DNA from: PALSA-555 sp035468285
Lineage (GTDB): Bacteria > Actinomycetota > Acidimicrobiia > IMCC26256 > PALSA-555
Length of the DNA stretch: 36,124 bases
Direction of reading: 5' to 3'
Assembly: GCA_035468285.1 (NCBI GenBank)
Contig: DATISY010000085.1
Location: 1 to 36,124 of the forward strand
Positions 23,127 through 34,121 of this stretch are shown here, piece after piece. The notes under the pieces are model-generated. The model ran no database searches and had not been told where the DNA came from. It saw only the letters and a program-made list of their open reading frames with translations. The translations under genes and the position numbers were made by a program. Each line of letters begins with the position of its first letter. Position 1 is the stretch's first letter.

Positions 23127-23647
23127 TGCCAGAGGAGCCGGTGAGCGACGAGGCTGAGGCCGCAGTCGAGGACGCCGCGGCCGACGAGGCCGAGGCGGAT
23201 CTCGACGCGGTCCTCACCACGTTGGCGAAGGAACGCGACGAGCTACGTGAGCTCGCGCAGCGCGTCCAGGCGGACTTCGAGAACTACCGGAAGCGGATGC
23301 TCCGCGACCAGACGGAGGCGATCGCCCGCGCCAACGAGGGCCTGATCGAGGGTCTGCTCCCCGTCGTGGATAGCTTCGAGCTGGCTCTCAAGCAGCTCGA
23401 CGACGTCGAAGCGCCAGTCCGCAAAGGGGTGGAGCTCGTGTTCGCCGGTCTGATCGACGTCTTGGACAAAGCGGGCCTCGAGCGCATCGAGAGCACCGAC
23501 GTCCCGTTCGACCCGAACGTCCACGAGGCAGTCATGCAGGAGGGCGACCAGGGTGACCCCGTCGTCGTCGACACGGTCCGTTCCGGCTACCGACTGAAGG
23601 GCCGGGTGCTGCGCCCGGCGATGGTGAAGGTCGCCCGCAAGGACTAG
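23126..23647 (+). CDS. grpE: Nucleotide exchange factor GrpE
   Basis: A 173-residue co-chaperone that speeds ADP release from DnaK. An acidic, Ala-rich N-terminus (about 1-30) precedes the long dimer helix (KERDELRELAQRVQADFENYRKRM). The C-terminal beta domain ends with GYRLKGRVLRPAMVKVARK, the GrpE signature. ATG 23126 overlaps the dnaK stop by one base (TGATG); a GTG at 23123 is an equal alternative. It stops three bases before dnaJ. Confidence 0.96.
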   Translation: MPEEPVSDEAEAAVEDAAADEAEADLDAVLTTLAKERDELRELAQRVQADFENYRKRMLRDQTEAIARANEGLIEGLLPVVDSFELALKQLDDVEAPVRKGVELVFAGLIDVLDKAGLERIESTDVPFDPNVHEAVMQEGDQGDPVVVDTVRSGYRLKGRVLRPAMVKVARKD

Positions 23648-23650
23648 ACC

Positions 23651-24802
23651 ATGGCACCCCAGCGCGAGTGGTTCGAGAAGGACTATTACGCCGTGCTCGG
23701 CGTCGAGCCCGGCGCGAGCGAGCGCGAGATCCAGCGCGCCTACCGGCGCCTCGCCAAAGCGAACCACCCCGACGCGAATGCGGGGGACCAGGCCGCTGAG
23801 GAGCGCTTCAAGGAGATCTCGGCCGCCAACGACGTGCTCGGCGACGCGGACAAACGTAAGGAGTACGACCAGGTCCGCGAGATGGTCGCGTCCGGGGCCG
23901 GCCCAGGAGGTTTCGGTGGCGCTCCCGGCGGGTTCGGTCCCGGATTCGAAGGCGCGACGTTCCACTTCGACGATGGTGGCGGCCTGGGTGACCTGCTCGG
24001 CAACCTGTTCGGGGCGCGGGGTGGTCCCCGGCGGAGGGGCCGGGCCCCGACGGGCCCGATCCGCGGCGCCGACCTCGAGACGGAGTTGCACCTCGACTTC
24101 CAGGACGCCGTGCACGGTGTGACCACCACCGTCGGGGTCACGTCCGACGCGACCTGCTCCGTCTGTGGCGGCTCCGGCGCCGAGCCCGGGACGTTCCCAG
24201 AGTCGTGTCCCACGTGTGGAGGGACCGGTGCCGTCGCGGTCGATCAGGGGCCGTTCTCGTTCTCACAGGTGTGCCCGACGTGCGGGGGGCGCGGCGAGGT
24301 CATCGAACATCGCTGCAAGCGGTGCCGGGGGACCGGCGTCGAGCGTCGCAACCGCGAGGTCAAGGTCCGGATCCCGCCCGCCGTTCGCGACGGTCAGCGG
24401 ATCCGGGTCAAGGGAAGGGGTGCCGCGGGTCGCAACGGGGGACCGCCGGGGGACCTGTACGTCGTCGTGCACGTGGGTTCCGACGAGCGCTTCGGCCGCA
24501 AGGGCACGACCAACCTCACGATCAAGGTCCCGGTCACCTACAGCGAGGCGGTGCTCGGCGCGCAGGTCAAGGTGCCGACACTCGACGCGCCGGTCACGGT
24601 CAAGGTCCCGCCCGGGACCCAGAGCGGCAAGACGGTGCGGGTCCGGGGCCGCGGGATTAAGCCCGCCACGGGCGATCCGGGGGATCTGCTCGTCACGTTT
24701 GAGGTCGTGGTGCCGACCGAGCTCACCGATGCCCAACGGGACGCCATCGCGGCCCTCGCCGAGCAGCTGCCGGTGAACCCGCGGGAGCACCTCGGCGTGT
24801 AG
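23651..24802 (+). CDS. dnaJ: Chaperone DnaJ (Hsp40)
   Basis: A 383-residue type I Hsp40 that stimulates DnaK ATPase and delivers substrates. The J domain (11-75) has the HPD at H39-P40-D41. A Gly/Phe-rich linker follows (GGFGGAPGGFGPGF). Four zinc repeats are complete: CSVCGGSG, CPTCGGTG, CPTCGGRG and CKRCRGTG. The C-terminal peptide-binding domains contain GDLYVVVHV and GDPGDLLVTFEVVVP. ATG 23651 starts three bases after grpE. It corresponds to actinobacterial DnaJ1, the copy in the dnaK operon. Confidence 0.97.
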   Translation: MAPQREWFEKDYYAVLGVEPGASEREIQRAYRRLAKANHPDANAGDQAAEERFKEISAANDVLGDADKRKEYDQVREMVASGAGPGGFGGAPGGFGPGFEGATFHFDDGGGLGDLLGNLFGARGGPRRRGRAPTGPIRGADLETELHLDFQDAVHGVTTTVGVTSDATCSVCGGSGAEPGTFPESCPTCGGTGAVAVDQGPFSFSQVCPTCGGRGEVIEHRCKRCRGTGVERRNREVKVRIPPAVRDGQRIRVKGRGAAGRNGGPPGDLYVVVHVGSDERFGRKGTTNLTIKVPVTYSEAVLGAQVKVPTLDAPVTVKVPPGTQSGKTVRVRGRGIKPATGDPGDLLVTFEVVVPTELTDAQRDAIAALAEQLPVNPREHLGV

Positions 24803-24810
24803 GGGGGACC

Positions 24811-25197
24811 ATGGACGATAGGGAACGGGCGCTGTACATCATCTCGGTCGCGGCCGAGCTCGCCGGCGTCCACGCGCAGACGCTGCGCATCTATGAACGC
24901 AAGGGCCTGATCGAGCCGAGCCGCACCCAGGGTGGCAGCCGGCGGTACTCGGATCGCGACATCGCGTTGCTGCGCCGCATCCAGGAACTGACCACGGACG
25001 GCGTGAGCCTGGCCGGGGTGCGCAAGATCCTGGAACTCGAAGCCGACCTCGCCGACGCCCGTGACCGGATCGCCGCCCTCGACGCCGAGCTGCACCGTCA
25101 GCGCCAAGCCCAGCGCGAAGCGGTGGAAGCGGTCCACCGCCAGTACCGCCGCACGTTGGTGCCGATCAGCAAGGCCGTGGTGCGGGCCCGCCGCTGA
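24811..25197 (+). CDS. hspR: Heat shock repressor HspR (MerR family)
   Basis: A 128-residue repressor. The N-terminal MerR-type HTH reads YIISVAAELAGVHAQTLRIYERKGLIEPSRTQGGSRRYS. A dimer helix with coiled-coil character (ADLADARDRIAALDAELHRQRQAQ) follows. In streptomycetes and mycobacteria HspR with DnaK as co-repressor binds HAIR sites; matching sites occur here before dnaK and clpB. ATG 24811 follows GGGGGG eight bases after the dnaJ stop. As the last gene of the operon it represses, it should be autoregulated. Confidence 0.96.
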   Translation: MDDRERALYIISVAAELAGVHAQTLRIYERKGLIEPSRTQGGSRRYSDRDIALLRRIQELTTDGVSLAGVRKILELEADLADARDRIAALDAELHRQRQAQREAVEAVHRQYRRTLVPISKAVVRARR

Positions 25198-25204
25198 GCG
25201 AAGA

Positions 25205-26176
25205 TCAGGACGAGATCGAGGCGAGGAGCTCATGCACCGTCTTGTCGTTCGGCGCGTACCGGGGGTTCGGGACCTGAATGGTGACGGTGAGCGGTCGCCC
25301 ATCGGCAGTGCGCCCGACGACCTGCTCGAGGTTGGTCGGGGGATTGGTGCCGGGGTCGGTCAGCTGCAGCAGCACTGCGGGGCCACCGGCGAGGGTCGTG
25401 GTCTCGCTCGTCGTGAGCGTGATCCCCGGGAACTGGGATCGCAGCCCCGTGACGACGGTCCGGGCGAGATCAGCGGCCGCGGGCAGTGGTCCCCGCTGGC
25501 TGCCCGTCGTCACCGACACCGTGGTCAGCTCCTCCGCAGGGGCATGGCGGGCGCTCACCACGAACCGGATTCCCTGTCCCGGGTTGACCCGCTGAATCTT
25601 CCACCCCGTCGGGTAGGTGAGGGAGAACCCGGCGGGCCCGTCCCGATACGCCATCGTGTCGGTGAAGGCGGGTCGTGGGACGCTGGTCAGGAGCGCGGCG
25701 CTGGCGACCCCGGCGACGGCCAGCACCGGGAGCAGCGCCGAGACGAGGAGCAGGTGGCGCCGGCGGCGGGGCCGCGACGGCCTGTGCCGACGCGTGCCAT
25801 CCGGTGGCGCTCCCGTCGGCACGGGGACGGCCGTGACCTCCTGACGAGACGCGGGCGGATCGGGCACCGGTGGCTCGGCGAGGGGGGTGATCTCAAGAGG
25901 CGGTGCGATCGCGAGGCGCACCACTGGGCTGCCCCACTGGATCGGGGGTGGGAGCTCAGCGAGCTCGGGCTGCCAGGCGATCCCCGCCTCGTCGGTGGCG
26001 GTGGCCAGAACCCAGGCGGTCCAGGCGCGGCCGTTCCACCACCGGACCCGGGGCGTCGACGACAAGGCGTCGGCGTGCCACGACGGCGCCGGGCCGTTGT
26101 CGCCGCGCTCGAGCTCGTCCATGCCGGCCATCCGAGAGAGAAGACCTGTCCGATCGTCGGACAGCGCCCCCATCAT
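25205..26176 (-). CDS. Membrane-anchored protein with DUF2510-like N-terminus and extracellular domain
   Basis: A 323-residue protein. The N-terminal cytosolic part has a WWNGRAWTAW motif (about 46-55), like DUF2510 repeats (RWWDG..WT). A Pro-rich linker and an Arg cluster (RPSRPRRRRH) precede one membrane helix (about 142-163). The outer domain contains GFSLTYPTGWKIQRV, a PsbP/DUF1795-like pattern common in actinobacterial lipoproteins. The start is uncertain among ATGs at 26176, 26131 and 26122; none has a ribosome site, and 26176 is the first ATG after the predicted minus-strand promoter. It is convergent with hspR and divergent from clpB. The function is unknown. Confidence 0.75.
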   Translation of the reverse strand: MMGALSDDRTGLLSRMAGMDELERGDNGPAPSWHADALSSTPRVRWWNGRAWTAWVLATATDEAGIAWQPELAELPPPIQWGSPVVRLAIAPPLEITPLAEPPVPDPPASRQEVTAVPVPTGAPPDGTRRHRPSRPRRRRHLLLVSALLPVLAVAGVASAALLTSVPRPAFTDTMAYRDGPAGFSLTYPTGWKIQRVNPGQGIRFVVSARHAPAEELTTVSVTTGSQRGPLPAAADLARTVVTGLRSQFPGITLTTSETTTLAGGPAVLLQLTDPGTNPPTNLEQVVGRTADGRPLTVTIQVPNPRYAPNDKTVHELLASISS

Positions 26177-26194
26177 CGCGGACGACGGCAGCGC

Positions 26195-26224
26195 GGAATA
26201 CAACCTTGATAAAGGTGTTGTCAA
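26195..26224 (-). promoter_or_regulatory. Minus-strand promoter TTGACA-N18-TATTCC overlapping the clpB operator
   Basis: Read on the minus strand, TTGACA (26219-26224) is followed after 18 bases by TATTCC (26195-26200). The -35 lies inside the HAIR-like element, so HspR could affect the divergent membrane-protein gene too. Confidence 0.4.
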
Positions 26225-26225
26225 C
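26205..26225 (+). promoter_or_regulatory. HAIR-like HspR operator before clpB
   Basis: CTTGATA-N7-TGTCAAC has the same 7-7-7 layout as the dnaK site; the half-sites match CTTGAGT and ACTCAAG at 5 of 7 and 4 of 7. Both sites share TTGATA-N9-TCAA. The surrounding 50 bases are unusually AT-rich for this window. Confidence 0.6.
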
Positions 26226-26254
26226 TTTGAGGTTTTAGGAAGCGAGGAGAACTG

Positions 26255-28828
<2,574 letters not shown>

Positions 28829-28888
28829 CGGTCCCGTTGTCTCACTTACCTGGTGGGTTTCCCGCTCGGTCCGGGCGAACCGACCGAC

Positions 28889-28894
28889 TACCAT
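28889..28894 (+). promoter_or_regulatory. -10 hexamer TACCAT before purA
   Basis: TACCAT is 56 bases before GTG 28951 and would give a leader of about 50 bases that contains the GGAACGTTCC palindrome and GGAGG at 28941-28945. Confidence 0.45.
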
Positions 28895-28920
28895 TCCCTT
28901 AACGTGACTGCTGACGCGCG

Positions 28921-28930
28921 GGAACGTTCC
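28921..28930. promoter_or_regulatory. Perfect 10-bp palindrome in purA leader
   Basis: GGAACGTTCC lies between the predicted transcription start and the purA ribosome site. It could be an operator, but no regulator is identified and a chance palindrome is possible. Confidence 0.3.
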
Positions 28931-28950
28931 AATTCGACCCGGAGGCCGTC

Positions 28951-30243
28951 GTGCCAGGCACGGTGATCGTCGGGACGCAGTGGGGTGATGAGGGCAAGGG
29001 CCGCTTCACCGACTACCTGGCGAAGGAAAGCTCGCTGGTCGTCCGGTACCAGGGCGGCCACAACGCCGGCCACACCCTCGTCGTCGACGGCGAGGTCTTC
29101 GCCCTCCAGCTCGTCCCCAGCGGAGTGCTGTACGACCACGTCACCCCGGTCATCGGCAACGGTGTCGTCATCGACCCGGTCGTCCTCGTCGAGGAGCTCG
29201 ACACGCTCGAGCGCAAGGGTGTCAGCACCAGCCGGGTGCGGATCTCCGGCAACGCCCACCTCATCATGCCGTACCACCAAGAGCTCGACCGGGTCACGGA
29301 GCGCTACCTCGGCAAGAACAAGCTCGGGACAACCAAGCGTGGCATCGGCCCTGCGTACGCCGACAAGGCACTGCGCGTCGGCTTGCGGGTCCAGGACCTC
29401 CTCGACGCCAAGATCTTCCGCGAGAAGCTCGACCTCGCGCTCCGCGAGAAGAACGGCGTGCTCGCCAAGGTCTACAACCGGCTGCCGCTCGACGCCGACG
29501 AGATCTGTGAGCGCTACCTGGGACTGCTCCCCCGCCTTGAGCCGCACATCGCTGACACGGTGCACCTCGTCCACGAAGCCCTCGAGATCGGCCAGCACGT
29601 CCTCTTCGAAGGGGCGCAAGCCACCTACCTCGACCTCGACCACGGCACGTATCCTTTCGTCACCTCCTCCAACCCCATCGCGGGTGGCGTTTGCACCGGC
29701 GCCGGGGTCGGACCCCGCGCCATCGAGCGCGTCATCGGTGTCGCCAAGGCCTACGTCACCCGCGTCGGCAGCGGACCCTTCCCGACCGAGCTGCCCGAAG
29801 GTGACCCCATCGACGACCTGCTCGTGGAGCGCGGCGTCGAGTTCGGCACGAACACGGGCCGCCGTCGCCGCACCGGCTGGCTCGACGCGGTGATGCTGCG
29901 CCACGCTGTCTGGCTCAACGGGTGCAGCGAGCTCGCCGTCACCAAGCTCGACGTCCTCGCCTCCCTCGACGAGCTGAAGGTCTGCGTCGCCTACGTCGGC
30001 CCCGACGGGACCCGCTACGACCACGTCCCCTACCACCAGTCCGTGCTTCACAAGGTCCGCCCCGTCTACGAGACCCTGCCCGGGTGGAACACCGAGATCG
30101 ACGGCGCGGCGCTCATCGGTGACCTTCCGCCCGCGGCGCGCGACTACCTGCAGTTCGTCGCCGACGCAGCGGGTGTCCCCGTCAGCTTCGTCTCCGTCGG
30201 ACCCGGTCGCGAGCAGACGGTCGTCCTTCCCCGCGCCGCGTGA
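28951..30243 (+). CDS. purA: Adenylosuccinate synthetase
   Basis: A 430-residue cytosolic enzyme that joins IMP and aspartate using GTP, the first step from IMP to AMP. The P-loop is GTQWGDEGKGR near the N-terminus (R where many have K). YQGGHNAGHTLV, GTTKRGIGPAYADKA, FEGAQATYLDLDHGTYPFVTSSN and TNTGRRRRTGWLDAV are diagnostic. GTG 28951 follows GGAGG. purD begins within its stop (GTGA), so the two are coupled. Confidence 0.97.
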   Translation: MPGTVIVGTQWGDEGKGRFTDYLAKESSLVVRYQGGHNAGHTLVVDGEVFALQLVPSGVLYDHVTPVIGNGVVIDPVVLVEELDTLERKGVSTSRVRISGNAHLIMPYHQELDRVTERYLGKNKLGTTKRGIGPAYADKALRVGLRVQDLLDAKIFREKLDLALREKNGVLAKVYNRLPLDADEICERYLGLLPRLEPHIADTVHLVHEALEIGQHVLFEGAQATYLDLDHGTYPFVTSSNPIAGGVCTGAGVGPRAIERVIGVAKAYVTRVGSGPFPTELPEGDPIDDLLVERGVEFGTNTGRRRRTGWLDAVMLRHAVWLNGCSELAVTKLDVLASLDELKVCVAYVGPDGTRYDHVPYHQSVLHKVRPVYETLPGWNTEIDGAALIGDLPPAARDYLQFVADAAGVPVSFVSVGPGREQTVVLPRAA

Positions 30244-31523
30244 GCCTGCGCGTCCTCGTCGTCGGGGCCGGGGGACGCGAGCACGCACTCGCCTGGGCGC
30301 TGACCCGCGCCCCGTCGGTGGGCGACGTCCATGCCCTCCCCGGCAACCCCGGTATCGCCTCCGTCGCGCGCTGCGTCGCCGGTGATCCCGCGGACCCCGC
30401 CACCGTCGTCGCCGCCGCCGACGACCTCGCCGTCGATCTCGTCGTCGTCGGACCCGAAGAGCCCCTGGTGTCCGGGGTCGCCGACGCCGTCTCGGCGCAC
30501 GGGCGCGCCGTCTTCGGGCCGAGCGCCGCCGCGGCCCGGCTCGAGGGCTCGAAGGCCTGGATGAAGGAGCTGGTCGCCGACGTCGGTGTGCCGACCGCGC
30601 GTCACGCCGTGTTCGGGCCAGGCGACGACTCGGCGGCCCAGTCGTACCTCGACACCCTCGACGGGCTCTACGTCGTCAAGACCGACGGGCTCGCCGCCGG
30701 GAAAGGCGTCGTGGTGACGGAGTCGCTCCCCGAGGCCCGCGAGGCGGTCCGCCGCTACCTGAGCGGGGATGCGTTCGGGGATGCCGGCCGCACGCTCGTG
30801 ATCGAGGAAGGCCTGCACGGCCCCGAGCTGTCGCTCCTCGTCGTGTGCAACGGCGACCCCGACGCCGCCGTCGCGCTCGCCCCCGCCCAGGACTTCAAGC
30901 GAATCGGGGACCGCGATACCGGTCCCAACACGGGCGGCATGGGGGCCTACTCGCCGGTGCCGCCCGTCACCGACGCGGTGGTCGACGAGGTCATGCAGAC
31001 CACGGTCCGTCCCACCCTGCGGGCATTGGCCGAGCGCGGCGCGCCGTACCAAGGTGTGCTCTACGCCGGCCTGATGCTCACCCCGGCGGGCCCGAAGCTC
31101 CTCGAGTACAACGTGCGCTTCGGGGACCCCGAATGCCAAGTGGTCCTGCCGCGGCTCCAGACCGATCTGGGCGAGCTGTGCTGGCAGGCGGCGAACGGCG
31201 AGCCGCTCCCCACGGTGCGCTTCGGAGCGGACGCGTGCGTCGGCGTAGTCCTCGCGGCCGATCGCTACCCCGCGTCGCCCCGCACCGGCGACGTGATCAC
31301 CGGCCTCGAGGACGCGACCGCGAGCCGAGACGTCGCGGTCTTCCAGGCCGGCACTCGCCGCGACGAGCGCGGCGCGCTCGTCACCGCCGGGGGTCGGGTC
31401 CTCACCGTGACCGCGCTCGGCGCCACGATCAACGAAGCTCGGCGGCGCGCCTACGAAGCCGTCGAAAAGATCGCCTGGCCGGGCGTCCAGTACCGGCGCG
31501 ACATCGCTGCGGCGGTCTCGTGA
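30240..31523 (+). CDS. purD: Phosphoribosylamine-glycine ligase (GAR synthetase)
   Basis: A 427-residue ATP-grasp enzyme, the second step of de novo purine synthesis. The N-terminal VLVVGAGGREHALAW and LPGNPG are typical, with the ATP-grasp region YVVKTDGLAAGKGVVV. GPNTGGMGAYSP and LLEYNVRFGDPECQ carry metal and substrate contacts. Length is usual for a monofunctional PurD. GTG 30240 overlaps the purA stop. A short minus-strand zinc-finger gene lies downstream, between this gene and purB. Confidence 0.97.
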   Translation: MSLRVLVVGAGGREHALAWALTRAPSVGDVHALPGNPGIASVARCVAGDPADPATVVAAADDLAVDLVVVGPEEPLVSGVADAVSAHGRAVFGPSAAAARLEGSKAWMKELVADVGVPTARHAVFGPGDDSAAQSYLDTLDGLYVVKTDGLAAGKGVVVTESLPEAREAVRRYLSGDAFGDAGRTLVIEEGLHGPELSLLVVCNGDPDAAVALAPAQDFKRIGDRDTGPNTGGMGAYSPVPPVTDAVVDEVMQTTVRPTLRALAERGAPYQGVLYAGLMLTPAGPKLLEYNVRFGDPECQVVLPRLQTDLGELCWQAANGEPLPTVRFGADACVGVVLAADRYPASPRTGDVITGLEDATASRDVAVFQAGTRRDERGALVTAGGRVLTVTALGATINEARRRAYEAVEKIAWPGVQYRRDIAAAVS

Positions 31524-31531
31524 CGGCGGGG

Positions 31532-31780
31532 CTACTTCATCGGGCGGCGGCGGGTCCGGCTGATGTCCATCGGCGCGGCCCGGCGCGCACCACGGGTCCG
31601 GATCCCCGCCGCGATGAGTGCGCAGTCGATGCAGCGGGTCGGTTGCCGCTTGCGGGTCGGTGGCACCAGACATTCGGCGCACCACAGCTCGCGGCAGTCG
31701 TCGCAACGACCGGTGGCACGCTCGTTCCAGTGCTTCGCGCAGGTGCCGACCAGGTCAGTGGTCGGTTCACTGCTCCCCAC
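31532..31780 (-). CDS. Small zinc-finger protein (B-box-like), unknown
   Basis: An 82-residue protein starting MGSSEPTTDLVG. Cys/His pairs are ordered CAKHWNERATGRCDDC, WCAECL and RCIDCAL, a B-box or zinc-ribbon arrangement able to bind one or two zinc ions. The C-terminus is Arg-rich (TRGARR, SRTRRRPMK), suggesting contact with nucleic acid or membrane surface. GTG 31780 has GGGAGAGG upstream; an open frame reaches 31849 but lacks support. It stands opposite to, and between, purD and purB. In longer actinobacterial proteins this finger precedes membrane domains, but here it is alone. Confidence 0.75.
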   Translation of the reverse strand: MGSSEPTTDLVGTCAKHWNERATGRCDDCRELWCAECLVPPTRKRQPTRCIDCALIAAGIRTRGARRAAPMDISRTRRRPMK

Positions 31781-31856
31781 GGGCGCCTCTCCCGGTGTGC
31801 AACCCTCGTACCCACTTCGTCGGGCGCGCTGAGTCCCACGCCCAGACACGGCTCCC

Positions 31857-31862
31857 TAGAGT
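31857..31862 (+). promoter_or_regulatory. -10 hexamer TAGAGT before purB
   Basis: TAGAGT is 28 bases upstream of the purB TTG start and 9 bases upstream of its GGAGG, implying separate transcription of purB-purC from purA-purD. Confidence 0.45.
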
Positions 31863-31884
31863 GTCGACCAGGAGGCAGCGTGCC

Positions 31885-33192
31885 TTGATCCCCCGCTACG
31901 CCCTCGAGCCCATGGTGAGCCTCTTCACCGACGAGGCGAAGTACGCCGCCTGGCTCGAGGTCGAGATCCTCGCCGTCGAGGCCTGGGCCAAGCTCGGGGT
32001 CATCCCCGCCGAGGACGCCCTGACGGTCCGAGGCCGGGCCGGGTTCGACGTCGCGGCCATCGAGGCCCGCGAGCAGGTCACCGACCACGACGTCGCCGCA
32101 TTCGTCGATGTCGTCCAGGAGCGCGTCGGAGGCCGCGCCGGCGCCTGGATCCACTACGGCCTCACGTCGAGCGACGTCGTCGACACCGCCCTCTCCGTCA
32201 CGCTGGTGCGGGCCAGCGACCTCCTGTTGGAGGCCGTCGCGGCGCTGGAGGCGGTCGTCGCCCGACGCGCCCGCGAATTTCGCGAGACGCCGGTCGTCGG
32301 CCGGACACACGGCATCCACGCCGAACCGACCACCTTTGGAGCCAAGCTGGCGTTGTGGGCCCTCGCCCTCCGCCGCGACCAAGTCCGGCTCGAGCGGGCC
32401 CGGGACGGCATCGCCGTCGGCAAGCTCTCAGGCGCGGTCGGCACGTACTCGAACATCGACCCCGAGGTCGAGGCGCTGGTCTGCGCCCGCCTCGGGTTGC
32501 GTCCCGTCCCCGCGACGCAAGTCGTCGCCCGAGACCGGCACGCCGAGCTGGTGTACTCCCTCGCGTCGCTTGGCGCGACGATCGAGACGTGTGCGCTCGA
32601 GATCCGGCACCTGCAGCGCACCGAGGTCGGCGAGGTTGCCGAGCCGTTCCGGACGGGCGCCCAGAAGGGCTCCAGCGCCATGCCGCACAAGCGCAACCCC
32701 GTCAAGAGCGAGCAGCTCTGCGGGCTGGCGCGCGTGTTGCGCGGCTACGTCGTCGCCGCCCTCGAAGACGTCGCGCTGTGGCATGAGCGCGACATCTCCC
32801 ACTCATCGGTGGAGCGCATCGTGCTACCCGACGCCTTCCAATTGGCGCACTACATGGCCACGCGGCTGCGCACCCTGGTGGACGGCCTCGAGGTCTACCC
32901 CGATCGCATGCGCGAGAACCTCGAGGGATCGCACGGACTCGTGTTCAGCCAGACGGTGCTCCTCGCCCTGGTCGAAGCAGGCTGGGAACGCGATGCCGCG
33001 TACCGGGCCGTGCAGCGCGCCGCGACCCGCTCGTGGGAGGACCGCCGACCGCTCCTCGATGTCCTGATGGAAGACCACGAGGTCGTCGACGCGCTCGGCC
33101 CGATCCGGCTCGAGGGCTGCTTCGACCTGGTCCGCGCCCTCGCCCACGCCGGGCGCAGCGTCGACGCGCTCGACGGGACCGACCCCCCATGA
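31885..33192 (+). CDS. purB: Adenylosuccinate lyase
   Basis: A 435-residue fumarase-superfamily tetramer that releases fumarate from SAICAR and from adenylosuccinate. Signatures are MIPRYALEPMVSLFTDEAKYAAWLEVE at the N-terminus, GLTSSDVVDTA, the catalytic-His region GRTHGIHAEPTTFG, and the mobile loop GSSAMPHKRNPVKSEQ. The start is a TTG at 31885, set by GGAGG at 31871-31875 and by the universal MIPRY beginning; a GTG five bases earlier is out of frame. Its stop overlaps the purC ATG (ATGA). Confidence 0.96.
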   Translation: MIPRYALEPMVSLFTDEAKYAAWLEVEILAVEAWAKLGVIPAEDALTVRGRAGFDVAAIEAREQVTDHDVAAFVDVVQERVGGRAGAWIHYGLTSSDVVDTALSVTLVRASDLLLEAVAALEAVVARRAREFRETPVVGRTHGIHAEPTTFGAKLALWALALRRDQVRLERARDGIAVGKLSGAVGTYSNIDPEVEALVCARLGLRPVPATQVVARDRHAELVYSLASLGATIETCALEIRHLQRTEVGEVAEPFRTGAQKGSSAMPHKRNPVKSEQLCGLARVLRGYVVAALEDVALWHERDISHSSVERIVLPDAFQLAHYMATRLRTLVDGLEVYPDRMRENLEGSHGLVFSQTVLLALVEAGWERDAAYRAVQRAATRSWEDRRPLLDVLMEDHEVVDALGPIRLEGCFDLVRALAHAGRSVDALDGTDPP

Positions 33193-34112
33193 CGCCCGTC
33201 GCGCTCCCACACCGTTACGCCGGCAAGGTCCGCGACCTCTACGAGGTCGGCCCCGACCGCACGTTGATGGTCGCGTCGAACCGGATCTCGGTGTTCGACG
33301 TGGTGCTCGCCGACGAGATCCCCGACAAGGGCCGGGCCCTCACCGCCCTGTCGACGTTCTGGTTCGAGCAGACCGCCGCGGTGGCGTCCAACCACCTCAT
33401 CAGCGCTTCCCCCGCCGACTTCCCGGCTGGCGCGGGAACCGACGTCGCGGGGCGCGCCCTGCTCGTCCGCTCCGCCGACCCGGTCCGCCTCGAATGCATC
33501 GCGCGGGGCTACCTGTTCGGGTCGGCATGGGACGAGTACGAGGCCACCGGGACGGTGTGCGGTCGCACGCTCCCGTCCGGGCTGCGCCGCGCCGAGCGGC
33601 TTCCCGAGCCCATCTTCACCACGACGACGAAGGTCGAGCCGGGCGCCGGTCACGACGAGCCCCTGACCGACGCGGCCGCGGCCGCCCTCGTCGGCGACGT
33701 CGTCTTCGAGCGGTGCCGCGCCTCGACCCTGGCCGTCTACGGTCTCGGCGCGGCGCACGCCGAGGAGCGGGGCCTCCTCCTGGCGGACACGAAGCTCGAG
33801 TTCGGCCGCATCGGCGACCAGGTCGTCGTGATCGACGAGATGATGACGTCAGACTCGTCGCGCTACTGGGACGCCGGGGAGTACCGGGTCGGGATCTCAC
33901 CGCCGTCGTACGACAAGCAGTTCGTCCGCGACCACTACCACGCCATCGGCTGGGATCAGCGGCCGCCTGCCCCCGCCCTGCCCGCCTCCGTGATCGAAGG
34001 GACACGCGCCCGGTACGTCGCGGCGTACGAGCGGCTGACCGGTGCCCGGTTCGAGGACTGGTACCGACCCGCGCCCCGACGGTCCGACGGTGCGTCAGGG
34101 GCCGGCCGGTAG
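33189..34112 (+). CDS. purC: SAICAR synthetase
   Basis: A 307-residue enzyme that condenses CAIR with aspartate using ATP. Family motifs are YAGKVRDLYEVG, VASNRISVFDVVLADEIPDKG, ECIARGYLFGSAWDEY, LLADTKLEFGR and VIDEMMTSDSSRYW. The length is that of the longer actinobacterial/yeast-like form, against about 240 in E. coli. The start overlaps the purB stop by four bases, so purB-purC are coupled, and PurB acts on the product of PurC. Its TAG stop is part of the -10 for purS. Confidence 0.97.
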   Translation: MTPVALPHRYAGKVRDLYEVGPDRTLMVASNRISVFDVVLADEIPDKGRALTALSTFWFEQTAAVASNHLISASPADFPAGAGTDVAGRALLVRSADPVRLECIARGYLFGSAWDEYEATGTVCGRTLPSGLRRAERLPEPIFTTTTKVEPGAGHDEPLTDAAAAALVGDVVFERCRASTLAVYGLGAAHAEERGLLLADTKLEFGRIGDQVVVIDEMMTSDSSRYWDAGEYRVGISPPSYDKQFVRDHYHAIGWDQRPPAPALPASVIEGTRARYVAAYERLTGARFEDWYRPAPRRSDGASGAGR

Positions 34113-34115
34113 CAT
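34110..34115 (+). promoter_or_regulatory. -10 hexamer TAGCAT, leaderless start of purS
   Basis: TAGCAT is six bases before ATG 34122 and includes the purC stop codon. No ribosome site precedes purS, so the purS-purQ pair may have its own leaderless transcript. Confidence 0.5.
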
Positions 34116-34121
34116 CGGACC

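Noticed and set aside
28888..30288. Long minus-strand open frame opposite purA
   Set aside because: Antisense shadow of purA with no motif and no start signal.
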